Of a DNA stretch of 64,000 bases, positions 25,601-38,238 are shown one piece after another. How positions within the stretch are numbered: position 1 is the first letter of the stretch; every line of letters starts with the position of its first letter. The stretch is from Rotaria macrura (taxonomy: Eukaryota; Rotifera; Eurotatoria; Philodinida; Philodinidae). The translations under genes and the position numbers were made by a program. The notes under the pieces were generated by a model. That model ran no database searches. It worked only from the letters and a program-made list of their open reading frames with translations, and was not told the origin of the DNA. Location: positions 62,001 through 126,000 of the forward strand of contig OENT01000159.1 in the NCBI GenBank assembly GCA_900239685.1, given 5' to 3'.

Positions 25601-28600
25601 GTTCGATTAACTATGACACAAGTAAGTGAAGTAGTAAAAGGATGGTAAGGAAAACATTTAGATATGATGTTGGTCATTGAATAAAAAAAAAAACTAAAAA
25701 GCAGGTGTTGGATGAAAAAGTTTAAGTGCAACACTGTTTCATGTGACATTGACAAACGTTAAAAATAACATAAAATAACTTTACCTTGTCGACCTGAAAG
25801 AAAAGTAAAAACAAAGTGATTTTCATATTGAATTCAAGTTTTCATGTTAACGACAGAAGTATAGTTGTTATGGATATATATATATATATATAAATTACTT
25901 TTTGTTTTCTTTATTTAAACGCAACTAATTATTAACCAATGGGAGAACAACTTATTTTTATATTCAATTGCGTATATATATATATATATACAAGATAGTG
26001 TAGAATAGACGATGAACTATCGAAAAGAATCGAGAGCATCTGTATTTTTCTAATTGTTTGGCAACATCAGCAAAACAAAACACTATTTAATCGTCTTGTT
26101 AAAGTAATTTATCAATAGATCTTTTACACTTCAATAAAAATTCATAAGGTTATGAAGCATATAAATGAATAATTTCTTAGAAAATTTAGTTGATTTTCAT
26201 CTCGTCACGGCATATTAAAAACAATGAATATGAACGAATTCAACCGAAACTTTTTTTCACACAAAACAATTCAATTTTATTCGCTCGTGTACACTTTCTC
26301 AAAAAGATTTAATCAACAACACTAATCGATCCAATAATGTTTTTTCTTATATAACGTGTATGTAAGCAGTTGATGAAGAAAAGTTATGACAAGAAATACT
26401 TTCGTTCACGATTAGAAAACTAACTGTTTGTTTTTTTCGTAACCAAGTTTCGTTCTGATAGTTTTCGACATTTCTAATTAGATTTGATAGGGAATTCAAA
26501 GTAGATCAATATCAAGTTGATAAATTAGTATATTTCTTGTTTGTATTTTATCCGATGAACTTTCACTCGTGAACTAAATTTTGGCCACGCTTACATATAT
26601 GTATACAATGAACATAAACTAGTATGTTTGTGGCAAAGAGTGATCTGTTTCATTTTCATATTTCTCTCTCTCTCTTTTTTTTTCAACCACCTTTCTAGTA
26701 TACGAGGAAGACTATTGAGAGAGAAGTGAAAGCGAAAGCGAAAGTGAAAGGGACACACAAACACAATGAACAACAAATACGCTAATGTATGAACAAACTT
26801 TTTCGTGTATGCCTGGCCAAAAATCAGTTCGCAAATAATGCTCACTTGAATTGTTTCTTAATACACACATTCTTTTCTTTCAAATACCTATATAATCACA
26901 TTCGAGTCAAGTATTAGTATTCTTCAACATGAATACAGAAAAGACAAACATAACGGTAGTTCTACTTCAAATAGAATCTATTTTATCAAGTAATCTAATG
27001 TATTTCTTTCTTTTTTCTTTTTCCATTTCTAATTATAGTTTAATGTCAAACAACAAGAACCATTGTCGGTTTCATTACCACCGATATCGACGACTACTAT
27101 GAATACAACAACATTAGAACTAGCAGATAGTCTAACCAAGAATATTAATCAAAATGTATCAAGTATAAATCTTGATAGTAGTGAAGATGATAGTAATGAT
27201 AGTAATATGCCAGAGAAAAACAAAGGATCTCATTCATTGAATATTCAACAATTTGTAAAACTTTATCTAAATCTTTTAAAACTTGTTTTTCAATCTATTA
27301 TACCTGATTTGAAATCATTTAAATGGTGGCAAGTTTTGATACTCGTTCTATTTGCTGCATTTAATGTTGTATTTTCTATTTTGGTAAAAATTCTTTTTTT
27401 CTGATGCAAGTTATCTATTATTATTATTATTATCTTTCGAAGGATTTCAATTCATTTTTTCCCGAAAAACAAAAACATTCTATATTAAAATGGACGAATG
27501 ATTTACATGCAGGTGTATCATTATGGCGTCGTATACTCTTATGTTTTTCTGGTGTAGCAGCATTTACGAATGTACTCAATGTTGTTCTAGTAATACGAGG
27601 CAAATTTTCATCATTTTTTTGGGGTATTATTGGCGCTATTATATATGGTGTGTTTTCATTTGCATTTGGTTATGTTGGTGATGCTCAATTGTATGCATTC
27701 TTTTTTTTACCAATGCAATTCGTCGGTATCTATATGTGGTCAAAACAATTAGATAATCAATCAACAACACGCGTTAAATCATTGAACTTATTCGGATGGA
27801 TAATTGTCATTGTTGTTAGTGTTGGACTTGGTGTACTTTTCTTTTATGAAATACCGGCATTTTCAAAATTAATAACATCACAATATTTTTTTAACACAAT
27901 GCTCATGCCACATATATTTGATGCATCAACAAATGCATTAAGTGTTGTAGGACAATTCTTACTTATACTATGCTATTGGGAACAATATATATTGTGGCTT
28001 GTTGTTAACATTATAGCTATTATTATGTACAGCGGTAAATCAAATAGAACTTATGTGATACGTTTTTCATTTTCGAATTTTTCGACAACACGCTTGAGAC
28101 TTATTTTGATAGAAAAACAATATAAGAAAACGTTTTTATCATAGATTCGCAATATTCACATGTTATATAGTAGGAGAAAATGCAAATACCTTGAGCTACT
28201 TGTACTTTACAAGTTTCTAGTAGGTCGGTTTTTTTTACAAATGAATTTTTCCTAGTAACTAGATTCTGATCGAGTTGTTCGATTAGCCCACGAGAATTAT
28301 TTTTTATCCTCGAAGAAATTTCAAGTGATATTTAAAACAACTGTCGATGAAACATTATTTGTATACGCAATTATGGAGTGAAACTAGTTAGGGAAAACTT
28401 AAATGTAGATGAATTTAGCGCATGACACTCAGTAGAGAGAATTTGTTTTGGAGGATTCGGGGGGGGGGGCGAACTTCTACAAAAAACAAAGATTTTTATC
28501 ATCAATAACAACCGAAACTATACGTTCAAAATAGAAAAACAAAATCTATCTATTGTCTTTTTCTTTCTAAAGGCCTTATTCGAACGGATCTTGATATTAA

Positions 28601-31600
28601 CCTATTACTCGTTATGATTATGTTGGCTATCAATTCTTTAGTTGGCTTATATACATGGTTTCGTCGATGGAAAACTTCGAATAGAACTGAAAAAATCTAA
28701 CTTCATTTTTTTGCCTCTCGTTTTCTTTCTAATTACCAGTTGTGTTTGGATATTTTAAATTTTTGCATAACGGCACGCTTGAAACCCATACGTTTGGTTA
28801 ATGGACGAGGTTTAATTTTTTCTGTATATGCTGTTGATAGATTACTTTTTGTTGGTGTGATTGTTGATAAGGGTGGACGATATTGATTAGTTGATGAATA
28901 ATCAGATGAAAATGAATCCGTTGGACTTTTCATGACTGCTGACGAATTATTACGTGTTGGTGGACTCATCATTGCTGAACATATTGGAGATAAATTATTT
29001 AATTTATTTCGTATTTCTTGTTCATAATTAAATATATCATGACGTTTCTTACGATTAGGAGATTTATCAGGATTAATAATATCGTTAAGACCTAGAAATA
29101 TATATTTCATGTTGATCGATTTTCAAATAGATTGACTTACCCATAAGATTATTTTTTACAGTTAACGATAAATGTGTTGTACTACGAAGAATTTCAAGTG
29201 CACGTACATGAGTTAGATAATCGAAACATTGTCCATTAGCACTAAGAATCTGTAAAGAAAGACGAATGAAGTACAACAACTGTCGTAAGTGGTTCACTTG
29301 AAGAATTATTAGGGTTCAACATTTTAATAATGTCAACAGTTGAACATTGTCATGAAAAAAAAAAACAAGGTTGAGATGTTGAATATTCATCATTTCTAAG
29401 CATTCTGATTAGGTCAAAGGTAATAGGTAATTTATTCTATCGAAAAATGACATCATATTTATTTTCAAGTTCATCGGTCATTGTTGTTTTTGACACAAAC
29501 TAATTCAGTATTTGATAGTCTATTTATAGTAACGAAAATTCAAGGTAATGAATTAATCGAATTCTGTAATTCATGCAAACAACAACTATTTTGTTTCTAA
29601 AAATATTTCAAAACGATTCTACGACACGAAATTTAACACCAACATTGTAACCTTCAATCGTAAACATTTATTTTTCTCGAAACAATACTCAACATTTGTG
29701 TGTCATCAAAGAAACTCATTGTAAAACGATAAGAGAATCGTAATAAACATCAAGATATTCAAGACAAAAAAGTTCGATTTCGATACTTTACTTAGTAAAT
29801 ATGAACTAAGAGGCGGGGGATGAAAGATACTATAATTGCATTTTTCTCTTTCTCTACTTATCGTGTTTTATCTCCTTTCATTTCTATAAATAAATATGAA
29901 TATAATCTCCTTATAATTCCAAGACGTTCTCATTTGAGATAATTTTTTAATGAAAAATTTTAGAATTAAAATAATTCGAAATCGCATTGAATATTATTCT
30001 CTATTTACTTATGGATCTCTTAATGTGATATTTGACCGTATCATGTTGTAAAAATTTTTTTGAAAATATACGTGAAAATAATCATATTACCTGATCACCT
30101 CGTCTTAATCCAGCTTCATAAGGTTTAGAATTTTTCTCAACTTTCGATACAAATATTCCATTGTTTACCAACGTATCCGTTCCTCCGAGTACATTGAAAT
30201 TTAATACATCATCTCTTGTCGATCTTGTCAAAGTAATATTACGTATTGTAGCCTTTGTATAACAAGCTAAATTGATTAAATGTCTCCATGATCGAATATT
30301 CTTTGAAAAGAAAAGAAAAGAATGATACATGTTGACTATATTGTTTTCTTAAGTTTTACTTCGGATTCATGATTTTGTAGTCGATCATCGAATAATTCAA
30401 GAAATTCAAATAATTTCGAATTTGTTTCAAAATCATTGTAATGATTATTGACCCACGATAGAACAACATGTGCAATATGTTCACATGATGTAGAATTTTT
30501 AGTGTCGTCAAAATATGCTAGTAATTTATTTGTTATAACTGTTGGATTATCAATAAATGTTCTATATGTTAAAAGAAAATCTTGAACATAATGTGAATCA
30601 TTTCTTAATTCGAATTCATCAACAAGTAGTTCAAGTAATTTTTCAGTTGTTGCCTAACAAAAGAAAAACAAAATAAAGTTTTTATTTCAATAGAAACACG
30701 AAAATACATACTTTAATAACGATTTCACGTGGTATATTTGAATCGTCATCATGCAAACGTACTTCTTTAACCATAACAACTTGAGCGTTTTCTTCAATTT
30801 TTCGTATATCTTTTTCTCCCTTGATTTGAAAAAAAGGAAAAGAAGTCATGGTTTTTTCTTTCAGTATTGTGATCACTCACTTGATTTAATATTGCATAGT
30901 AATCATTTTGTGCAACAACAACAAATTGACAATTATCAACACGTGTTTTCATAATACCCAAATGAATATATTGATCAAGTGTTGGACCACAACCAAAACT
31001 TTCTCCAACTGTTAATGTACGTAATAATTGTCCATCGATTGTTTCATCATCAACAGTACCATTAATGATAACCGACCATGAATCGTAACGTTCCCCATCA
31101 TTCATAACAACAGTTTGAGCTTTTTCAACTTGAGCATAAACAAGAACTTTACATAATTCACGTCGTACATGTAATGTTAAATTTGCAAATGCCTAACGAA
31201 AACCGAAACAAAATATTTATGCACGTTTTTTTGTTGTTATTCATTCAATATAGTAACACATATAAGTTGATATTAGAAATGTTTAATACTATGTTCGAAT
31301 CTCGTTTTTACTTTCAAGTTCACATAGAATGAGTATCAGTTAATTTCATGAATGAGCAAGCTAACTATTGAACCATTCGGAATTCAATGTTTTGTAACAA
31401 CTTTAATGTATCATGATTTTTGAGTACGCAATTCTATTGTAAATGATATTAATCTATGCATTTCAATAGAAGAACAAGTCTCTATGGAAATCAACATCGG
31501 TCAAAAATTGCTATTATGAAAAATAAAACTAACAGCTTTAAAATAAACTTAAACTAAGTTATATCGAAATGTGTTGAATATTGTTTTCTAGAGTTAGATA

Positions 31601-34201
31601 ATCTGCAGAATAATAACGAGAGAATGTTCCGTTGCTTTTGAAACCAAGATAAAATTCAGTCGAGAAGTCATGGCTACTAGTGTAAAATCCTAGGAGGATT
31701 CGAATGTCTAAGCTTTTGTTATTCAGATTACCGAATTTTCATTAGATTCTATAAGCAACATTGGAATTTTCCCTCAGGTCATATTTCGAAGGTGGATGCT
31801 GATTTAAAAAATTTTTTTCGTACTAAAACTTTTGATCATATGAAAATCATCCTGATTTTTCGAATTTCTCACCCAACGATTTCATATGTATTGAAACGAT
31901 GATTATCTTTTTTTTTTTTGCATCATCATAATCTATGAGAAGAAATATACATTGAAGATAAGTCAACTATCCACGATAACTGAATCTCAATGGAGAAATT
32001 TCTTTGAACATATTTAAAATGATGAAATCGATTCTAATAGTCAACTAGAAGTTTTCATTAGAATTTGACGTATCAATAGTAATAACTGACGTAACTGAAC
32101 TCTCTTAGGATTTTTCAGTGCATGCCATGATCTATATCACCTGAGAAACAATCTCGATTAAAAGGCGACAAGAAAATTGTTGCAACTTTCTCTCATGAGT
32201 TAGTCACCGAAAATTGTTTCACATTCACTTGAATTCTATTTCGTATGATAAATATGTTGAAACAATTTAATACGAGTTATTCAAACATAATTCTAAATAT
32301 AGATTCGGATCAAGTAAAAACATCTATCTGATTCTATTTTTGCAATCATTTGTTTTTAAGTACAAGGAGAAAAGTAAAGCATTAATATTTTGTATCGAGA
32401 AATTCGTATTTTCTAAGTTAAAATAGAAACCAAAAATATCTTACAGGAAAATGAATTAGACATTCTAGAATGACTTCAATATCCTCTTCAGTACGATCAT
32501 TTGCGTCTTTCAATAATGATTCACGTATATGATCATGGAGTGGAAATGAATGCTAAAGAAAATAAAAAAAAAGAATAATGTTCGAAAATTTTCTACTTTT
32601 TTTTACAAAATTTATCTAAGTAGAAATTTACTTCGGATGATGTTTCAGATTCATCGTCTGATTCATGAATACTTATACAACGACTTAAACCTCCATCATA
32701 ATTTTGTCCCGAACAACTATCTCCATTATTTATCATTAAACAATCTTCACCATTTGTCGACGATTGCATGACATCTGAACCAGAATAAGCACTTGATGTA
32801 TCACTAGCTCGAGAATGTGAACTGCGAGTCATTGGCGAATGAGTTTCGTTCGTATTTGCCACTAACATGGAACGCTAGAAAATTCATAGGAAACAAAATA
32901 AACACTAGTTTTATTTATTTAAAATTTCATAAGTTTTACTTGTTTGTTTTGTGAATGTTTCTTTCGATTAGTTGTCAAAGTTGCACTAGAATCCATTATA
33001 ATACTTTGTTGTTCTTCAACTGGAGCTATTGCTTGTTCGTGCTGATGATTATGTTTACTATCGATACGCTTCAATGATTCGTGACTTTGGACAGCGTGAT
33101 CAAGTTCGGGATAATCAATCTGTTAGAAGAAGAGAAAAAAAAGGAATGAAAGGTAAATGAATAAATGAAAGTAAAAAACATCGATGTAAGTAACAAGCGA
33201 CATACGTATCAAGGTATGACAAAAAGTAATTTTTTTTTCATATGTCTACTTTTTAATAATGATAAAGGAAACAAACATGTCACGTATACTTACAACAAGC
33301 ATTTCCGACGGTTCGAGTACAACACATTCATTGATCCGATATTGATTACTAGGAGTACGTTTACCAAAACTGTTGAAACATAAGAAATAAAAAGACACAC
33401 GATTATGTCATGTGTATACAACTAAATGTCGCTCGATCTGTTCAAGGACAACAGTAGATGTATAGTGATGAGAAAAAGAGTGAGATGGTGTTAGTAAAGC
33501 AGTAGTAATAGTATGTGCAGGAAAAAAAGGAAAAAAAGAAAGAACGAACAAGGTTAACAAATAAATATAAAAGACGAAGAGGAAAAAGTGATCTGGCCCT
33601 CTCTCTCTCTCTCATTCTCCCTGTCTCAAAGGATACATAAAAATGTCGAAGATCATGATTAAGAACAAAAAAAAAAAACAAATTTCGTATTTTTTATTTT
33701 TTATTTTTCTTTTACTTACCTAGCTCTTGGTAAATACATTGTAGACTCGATAAAAACAGAACCAGATAAAAGAATATACCAACAGGTATTTAATTCACCA
33801 CGACTAAAGAAATACAATAGTATGAATAATACAAAAATGTTTACTAAATGTGAACATTCTGTCATCACTGTTCTCTTTGGGTGTATATATATATATATAT
33901 GTTTGCATGCACTTCTATTTTCTTAGAATTGCTATTCTCTCTCGTGGATGCTCACGCGTGCGCATGTATACATACGCATACTAAAACAAATAATCAAACT
34001 TCTCATTTTGATTAAAAACAAAAGAATGAGGACAGAGATAAAACTGCTAATTTATCAGACAATCTAAAAGACGAACAATTAGACATTAATCGACAATGGA
34101 CTGGAAAACTAATATTAATCGTTAATACATCATCTGATTTAACGACTTTGGCATGGCATTCTTCAAGGTGATTATCTTATGATATATCCATATATACACA
34201 C

Positions 34202-34232
<31 letters not shown>

Positions 34233-35933
34233 TCTTATATATGTACGTATATATATATATATATTTCATCTCAGCTACATGACGCAACATCTCAATTTAG
34301 ACATAAAGTATATGATGGCACATCTATCATCAAAGATAGATAGATAATTGACCGTGACCGTATTCCAACAATGAGTGCTCGATATCTGAGTGTACGAACA
34401 TCATGATGAATGTGTATGTGTACGTAGTATTACTACTAGGGACTAGTAGACATAACAAAAACTAAGGTGAATGTTGTCATTCAATGTGTAAAAGGATGAG
34501 CAGAAAACAAACAAAATAAAAAGCAATGTAAAGAAAGAAGACACACGAAAATACATCGAATGATAGACAAGAATAGAAATAACAAACCTGAATAAAACAT
34601 GATGAGAATCGTGAATTTCGTAACGAATTGTTTTACATAAATGACGAATATGCGATTCACGAAGTGAAGATAATGCTTCCAAATTTTTTAAATAAGTATT
34701 GATTATAGTTAAATCCTAAAATAGAGAAGAAAAAGAAGTGGAAGACATAATGTACAATAAAAGGATACAGTTCAATTTATTTTCGCCTTCCTGTCCTGAA
34801 CAAATGGCAGAAAAAAGAAATAGGTAAAAGTGACTTTCCTTTTTTTTTTTTATTCTTCTTTCTTTTCCTTCTTCCTTTAGAATATTTTCGAAATTGAACT
34901 TTCAAAGTCGGACAATAGATGACTGACCGCTAAGAAAGAGAGAAAAAAAAAAGGAAAAAGCAAGTAAAAAAGAAAGAAATCTCTACCTACGCGTACGTAC
35001 GTAGTTGTATGGACAATGGACAAAAGAGTATATGTATATGAACACTTCTTGTATACGAGCATACAGCAAGTCGATTTCATCTCTGTTTCTCTTCTCCTTC
35101 CTATTCTCTTTCTTTCTTTCTTTCCTTCTTCTCTCCATTCGTATGTCATATCCCAATTCTGATGATTAACCATATAGTTCCCTATACTCTGCATACAAGT
35201 TAGCAATCATCTCGGATGGTGGTGGCAACGTCAGTCGATCAAATGAAAGAATAGACAAGTAGACAAAGAGAAAGAAAGGGGAAAGGAACAGCAAGCAGCC
35301 TTCGTTATTTCTTTCTTATCTTTCATCTTTTTATTTCTGTATCAACTATGATAGAACAGTTGTTACATTCTGATTTGTATTTTCGATGTTCAACGATGTA
35401 TTACGTTTTCTTTTTAATTCTTACACAAAAACAGAACAAAACGTATATTGTAGAATATTTCGTTTTATTTAATTTATATAATAAGAGAACAATACAGACC
35501 ACTATAATAATAGTCATAATACTCTCGCTCATGATCATCAATGATGATGTATTACGTCAGATTTCTATATATGCACATGTCGGGCAAAGTTGAAAAGGGT
35601 GAACATGTCTGTTTAATCAGATCTAACAGCCTCCAGCTGAGAATAACAACATGTAATCTATTATATACGAGATCGAAGACATAAATTAATCATTAGTATA
35701 TAAAGAACGATACTATGACTGACGGCAAATCATTTCTAATTGTATAGTTATCTATACAAAGACAAAGATTTATATTGTTTTTTGTTGAAATTACAAATAA
35801 TAGTAATAGAAATGTCTCTATTATTTTTTATTTATTGTCAATATAATAAACTAACCTGAGCTGTTCGTTCGGATGAAATTTTGACGACACTTTGACGAAA
35901 TGGTAATTCAGTGGCATAAGTCGACAATGCCAT
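16611..35933 (-). CDS. RAPGEF2/6-like: Rap guanine nucleotide exchange factor, PDZ-GEF type (RAPGEF2/6)
   Basis: It activates Rap GTPases at membranes and junctions. Thirty exons encode 1551 residues: 35856-35933, 34588-34715, 33720-33803, 33294-33369, 32940-33119, 32632-32874, 32445-32552, 30881-31192, 30712-30819, 30360-30653, 30091-30300, 29141-29249, 28737-29091, 25785-25793, 25113-25347, 24982-25046, 22433-22872, 22215-22342, 20356-20439, 20231-20305, 20096-20167, 19855-20010, 19689-19785, 19073-19333, 18786-18884, 17494-17826, 17365-17421, 17182-17289, 16962-17063 and 16611-16660. Domain order: first cNMP-like fold (~60-125, CWYILLSGSVFI, VLEPSEML), second (~300-405, SWSVIINGTV, CQFVVVAQNDYYAILNQ), REM (~440-537, FLLTYRTF, WVNNHYNDFE), PDZ (~560-640, GIFVSKVE, AGLRRGDQ), RA (~820-905, ETTAKEVV, SLCEVSVENGVIKQKRL) and CDC25 (~930-1160, TEYIDHIFKIKS, NFNSMFAIISGL, INFEKLRMIAKEIRH). 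A serine-rich tail ends in EHEQVTAV, a class I PDZ ligand like vertebrate EQVSAV. The 30 exon lengths sum to an exact codon multiple. Confidence 0.95.
17827..18785 (-). other. RAPGEF intron with possible in-frame microexon
   Basis: This 959-bp intron separates the exon ending ...LTKFG from TQSPDAVNKLL. Inside, 18679-18690 reads GAAGCTTTTCAG on the minus strand with TATATAG before it and GTAACA after. It would add four residues (GSFS) in the correct phase. A GT microsatellite lies near 18387-18398 and a TA repeat near 18078-18092. Confidence 0.4.
20653..20901. mobile_element. GC-rich hAT-type MITE with 8-bp target-site duplication
   Basis: Ends are TGGGGGTGTC (20653-20662) and GACACCCCTA (20892-20901), inverted with one mismatch. 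The 8-bp direct repeat AACTTGAC flanks both sides exactly (20645-20652 and 20902-20909), the mark of a hAT-type insertion. The interior is a GC-rich minisatellite of about 31 bp (GGGTTCCCGGGTTCTC then GAACGCGAACGCG), about five imperfect copies, itself partly palindromic. It stands out sharply from the AT-rich host and lies in the RAPGEF intron between the exons ending 22215 and beginning 20439. The intact duplication suggests a fairly recent insertion. It has no transposase and depends on an element elsewhere. Confidence 0.9.
20910..22214 (-). other. rest of RAPGEF intron, nothing seen
   Basis: AT-rich intron sequence between the MITE and the exon starting at 22215 on the forward scale. Open frames here are short and lack conserved motifs. 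Confidence 0.5.
23340..24200. mobile_element. non-autonomous foldback-like element with internal duplication
   Basis: The left end near 23341-23362 (TGTGTACTCAAAAAGTGA) matches the reverse complement of the right end near 24178-24200 (TGTGTACTTCAAAAAGTGA) apart from one inserted base. The left end is also palindromic on its own (GTGTACTC-AAAAA-GTGAGTACAC). Inside, a segment starting at 23549 (CCAAACAATCACTGAGG) is repeated from 23872 (CCAAACCATCCCTGAGG), a 323-bp period with clear similarity over about 260 bp. A GC-rich patch (CCGTCCGGCCGGCCG) lies near 23390. There is no transposase and no clear target-site duplication. It sits in the RAPGEF intron between the exons ending at 24982 and beginning at 22872. 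Confidence 0.65.
25565..25990. repeat. cluster of TA microsatellites in RAPGEF intron
   Basis: TA runs lie near 25567-25588, 25874-25892 and 25973-25990, flanking the 9-nt microexon at 25785-25793 on both sides. Confidence 0.7.
26929..28700 (+). CDS. pnuC-like: PnuC-type nicotinamide riboside transporter, nested in a RAPGEF intron
   Basis: Four plus-strand exons (26929-26955, 27039-27383, 27443-28034, 28573-28700) encode 363 residues. PnuC proteins are membrane facilitators for nicotinamide riboside, an NAD precursor trapped inside the cell by phosphorylation. Family marks: TNVLNVVLVIRGKFSSFFWG, then AIIYGVFSFAFGYVGDAQLY, FFLPMQFVGIYMW, then YWEQYILWLVVNIIAIIMY, and a last helix ending in LVGLYTWFRRW. 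The N-terminal ~120 residues are an acidic, serine-rich extension plus an extra hydrophobic segment (WWQVLILVLFAAFNVVFSIL) absent from typical bacterial proteins of ~230-250 residues. The gene lies wholly inside the ~2.9-kb RAPGEF intron (25794-28736) on the opposite strand; its stop is 36 bp from the RAPGEF exon edge. PnuC is chiefly bacterial, so horizontal acquisition is likely, and introns show it is settled in the host. Family call firm, substrate inferred. Confidence 0.88.
31193..32444 (-). other. RAPGEF intron, nothing seen
   Basis: A 1.25-kb intron between the second cNMP-fold exon and the exon HSFPLHDHIRES. No repeat, RNA gene or nested open frame was recognised. Confidence 0.5.
33804..35855 (-). 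other. two large 5' introns of RAPGEF, low-complexity
   Basis: The introns 33804-34587 and 34716-35855 contain TA/TATC microsatellite (33881-33900, 34190-34265) and pyrimidine/purine tracts near 34845-35130. Large 5' introns often hold regulatory DNA, but no specific motif is identifiable. Confidence 0.45.
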
Positions 35934-37204
35934 ATTATTTGAATACATTATTATAAAATAAGAAGAATGTATAATGTTCACCGGAATGTCATTCTATTCA
36001 TTTCTTTTACTCATCCAATAAACAAAAAAAAGAAATTACCACGAGGAATTCTTTTTAATAATATCTAAAAACATATGAAACAAAAAAAAATGAGACTTAT
36101 ATTGAAACTTATCTGGATTCTCCTGTCCACGATGAAGAATAGTAATAAATACTGTATTCTTACACATGAACGACATTGAAAGAAAACTTATTTTTTCTGT
36201 GCATAAAATTCAGATGAGAAAAAAAAAAAAAGAAGGAGAAGAGAACAAATTTCGTTCATATCAAATAATCAATAAATAGACGATTGGTCATTCTTTTTTA
36301 AACGCATGTCGAAAAATGCAAACGAATATAAATATATATGCACCGCTAGACAAAAACGAAAGAACAGATAAATGATAAAGAAAACGTATCTTAATAATGT
36401 AACTTGATCTGAAATATGAAATAAAGTGTATAAGCTGATGATGTGTATGAGATGAGTTATTGATCTTGTTTCACCTTTTTGAAAAAAAAAGAAATGCAAA
36501 TGTAAATACTTCGATTAATCAAAAATATGAAGACATAAAAAAAAACAATTCTCTTAAAAAAAAATAAGAAAACGAACAAGAAACATTCATAAATAGCAAT
36601 ATTTTCTTTAATTCAAGAACTAGTAACTGTAATTTTAATAGATTCTTGAATCTTATAAAAACAATGACCTCGATCAGTGATTGAATCTATTAAGAAGTTA
36701 TTGGAAAAAAGATGAACTTCTTCTGGATTTTTCTATTCATTGTACGTTTCTTCGAACTATTATTAAGACAAACGAATTCGATGTCATGTGTCCATTAGTT
36801 TGTTTGTGTACAAAACAATGTGATGCATTCTTAAGGTATGTTTTACGTTTCTATACTACTTCAAGTGTTTTTTTCTAACAATCATATGTCTGTTGTTTCC
36901 TCCTCTTCTTTGTCGATCTCAATACATTAAAAAAAAATATGAAAAATCTCAGCAAGCTGATTTAAGTTCGTTTGTCATACATTTTACATACCGATCGACA
37001 TCGAATCGTAGACAAATAGCAGGACAAAAAACACAAAAAAAAAAAAGAAGAAACAAAAATGTCTTACAAGTAACTTTGTTTTATTATGGCCAATAATGAT
37101 CACGCATTCTTTCCTACGTGTATATGCCTGTATATTAATATCTTATATACAATGAAAAGAAAAAAGAAAAACCACAAAGAAAACGACTAAATATGTTAAC
37201 TTTG
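35934..37204. other. spacer between SRF and RAPGEF, no gene seen
   Basis: This should contain the SRF 3' UTR and the RAPGEF promoter and 5' UTR. A further SRF 3' exon could be hidden here because a usable GT donor (GGTAATT) lies just before the SRF stop. A-rich runs are frequent (36218-36231, 36484-36490, 37037-37048). Confidence 0.45.
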
Positions 37205-38238
37205 TTAAGTTGATTGATATGAAAAATTACCGAGTGTTAAGACAAGAGAACTATTGGACGGATTTAACAATTCCGATGTATTAGATGTCGATGATGCAAA
37301 TATAATATTCATACCATTATTTTTTAAGGTATCTAAGTCAATCGTGTACGATGAACAAACAGAAGTTTGTGGTTGCTTTTCTTGTTGTTGAGAATCTGAT
37401 TGAATAAAGTCTGGCAATGGTAATGCACTAGTTTGAGATGAAGTAGAAAAAATATGTGCATTGGAATTGTCAACAATTGATTTAGTCTTATTGAATGTTG
37501 ATACGTCATCGGATGACTTTAATTTAGTACGTTTTATAGGACGAGATGCCTTTGATGTAGTCATCATTGATTTAGCTAATTTATGAAATGATATTGATAA
37601 TAGATATTGATATTCTATGATGTATAGGCCTACTTACAATCCGATGATGATGATGATGCATTTAAACGTTTTTTCCGTTGTTTTTCATCAATTAGTATAA
37701 CATCGTTATTATTTAATGTTGCTGCTGTAGTATCAATAATTTGTTCAACGATCGGTTCATCTTTGGCTAAACATGTTTGAATGAGTGCTTTACCTGTTTC
37801 ACTTGTTATCATCGGTTTTAATTTAGCGGTTGCATATGTATAAACATGGCCTAAGTAAAAGAAAGGACAATAATTCTATGATATTATGTTTTTATATTTC
37901 ATAAATATCTTACCAGTTTCTGAAGCAACAAGTAGCATAACTTCAGTACCTGTTAATGTAGCTAATTCATAGGCTTTTTTCATAATGCCTGTTTTACGTT
38001 TCGAAAACGTTGTATATCGTCGAATTTTATTATCGATATAAGCCATTTTTATTTTAACACGACCTAATGTTTTCTTATTTTTTGTCTTAGTATTCGAGTT
38101 TTTTTCTGCGTGTTCATTTGAATCATCATCATCATCATCATCAATGAATTCTTCATCGTCATCGAACGTTATTGAACTGCTACATGGACGACGAATCCGT
38201 GCGTTCGGCTCTTCTGGGAAATAACAATATAGTGACAT
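37205..38238 (-). CDS. SRF: serum response factor, MADS-box transcription factor
   Basis: Three exons (37914-38238, 37638-37850, 37205-37575) encode 302 residues. The N-terminus has an acidic run (residues 26-45, mostly D/E). The MADS box follows from residue 59: GRVKIKMAYIDNKIRRYTTF, then SKRKTGIMKKAYELATLTG and LLVASETG, running across the splice into GHVYTYATAKLKPMITSETG, the SAM extension typical of SRF. This identifies SRF rather than MEF2. SRF binds CArG boxes as a dimer and works with myocardin or ternary-complex factors on muscle and immediate-early genes. The C-terminal half is S/T/Q-rich and unconserved, as expected of a transactivation region, and the protein is shorter than vertebrate SRF (~508). 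The terminal ...VLTLG is followed by a possible donor, so an extra last exon is possible. Confidence 0.94.
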
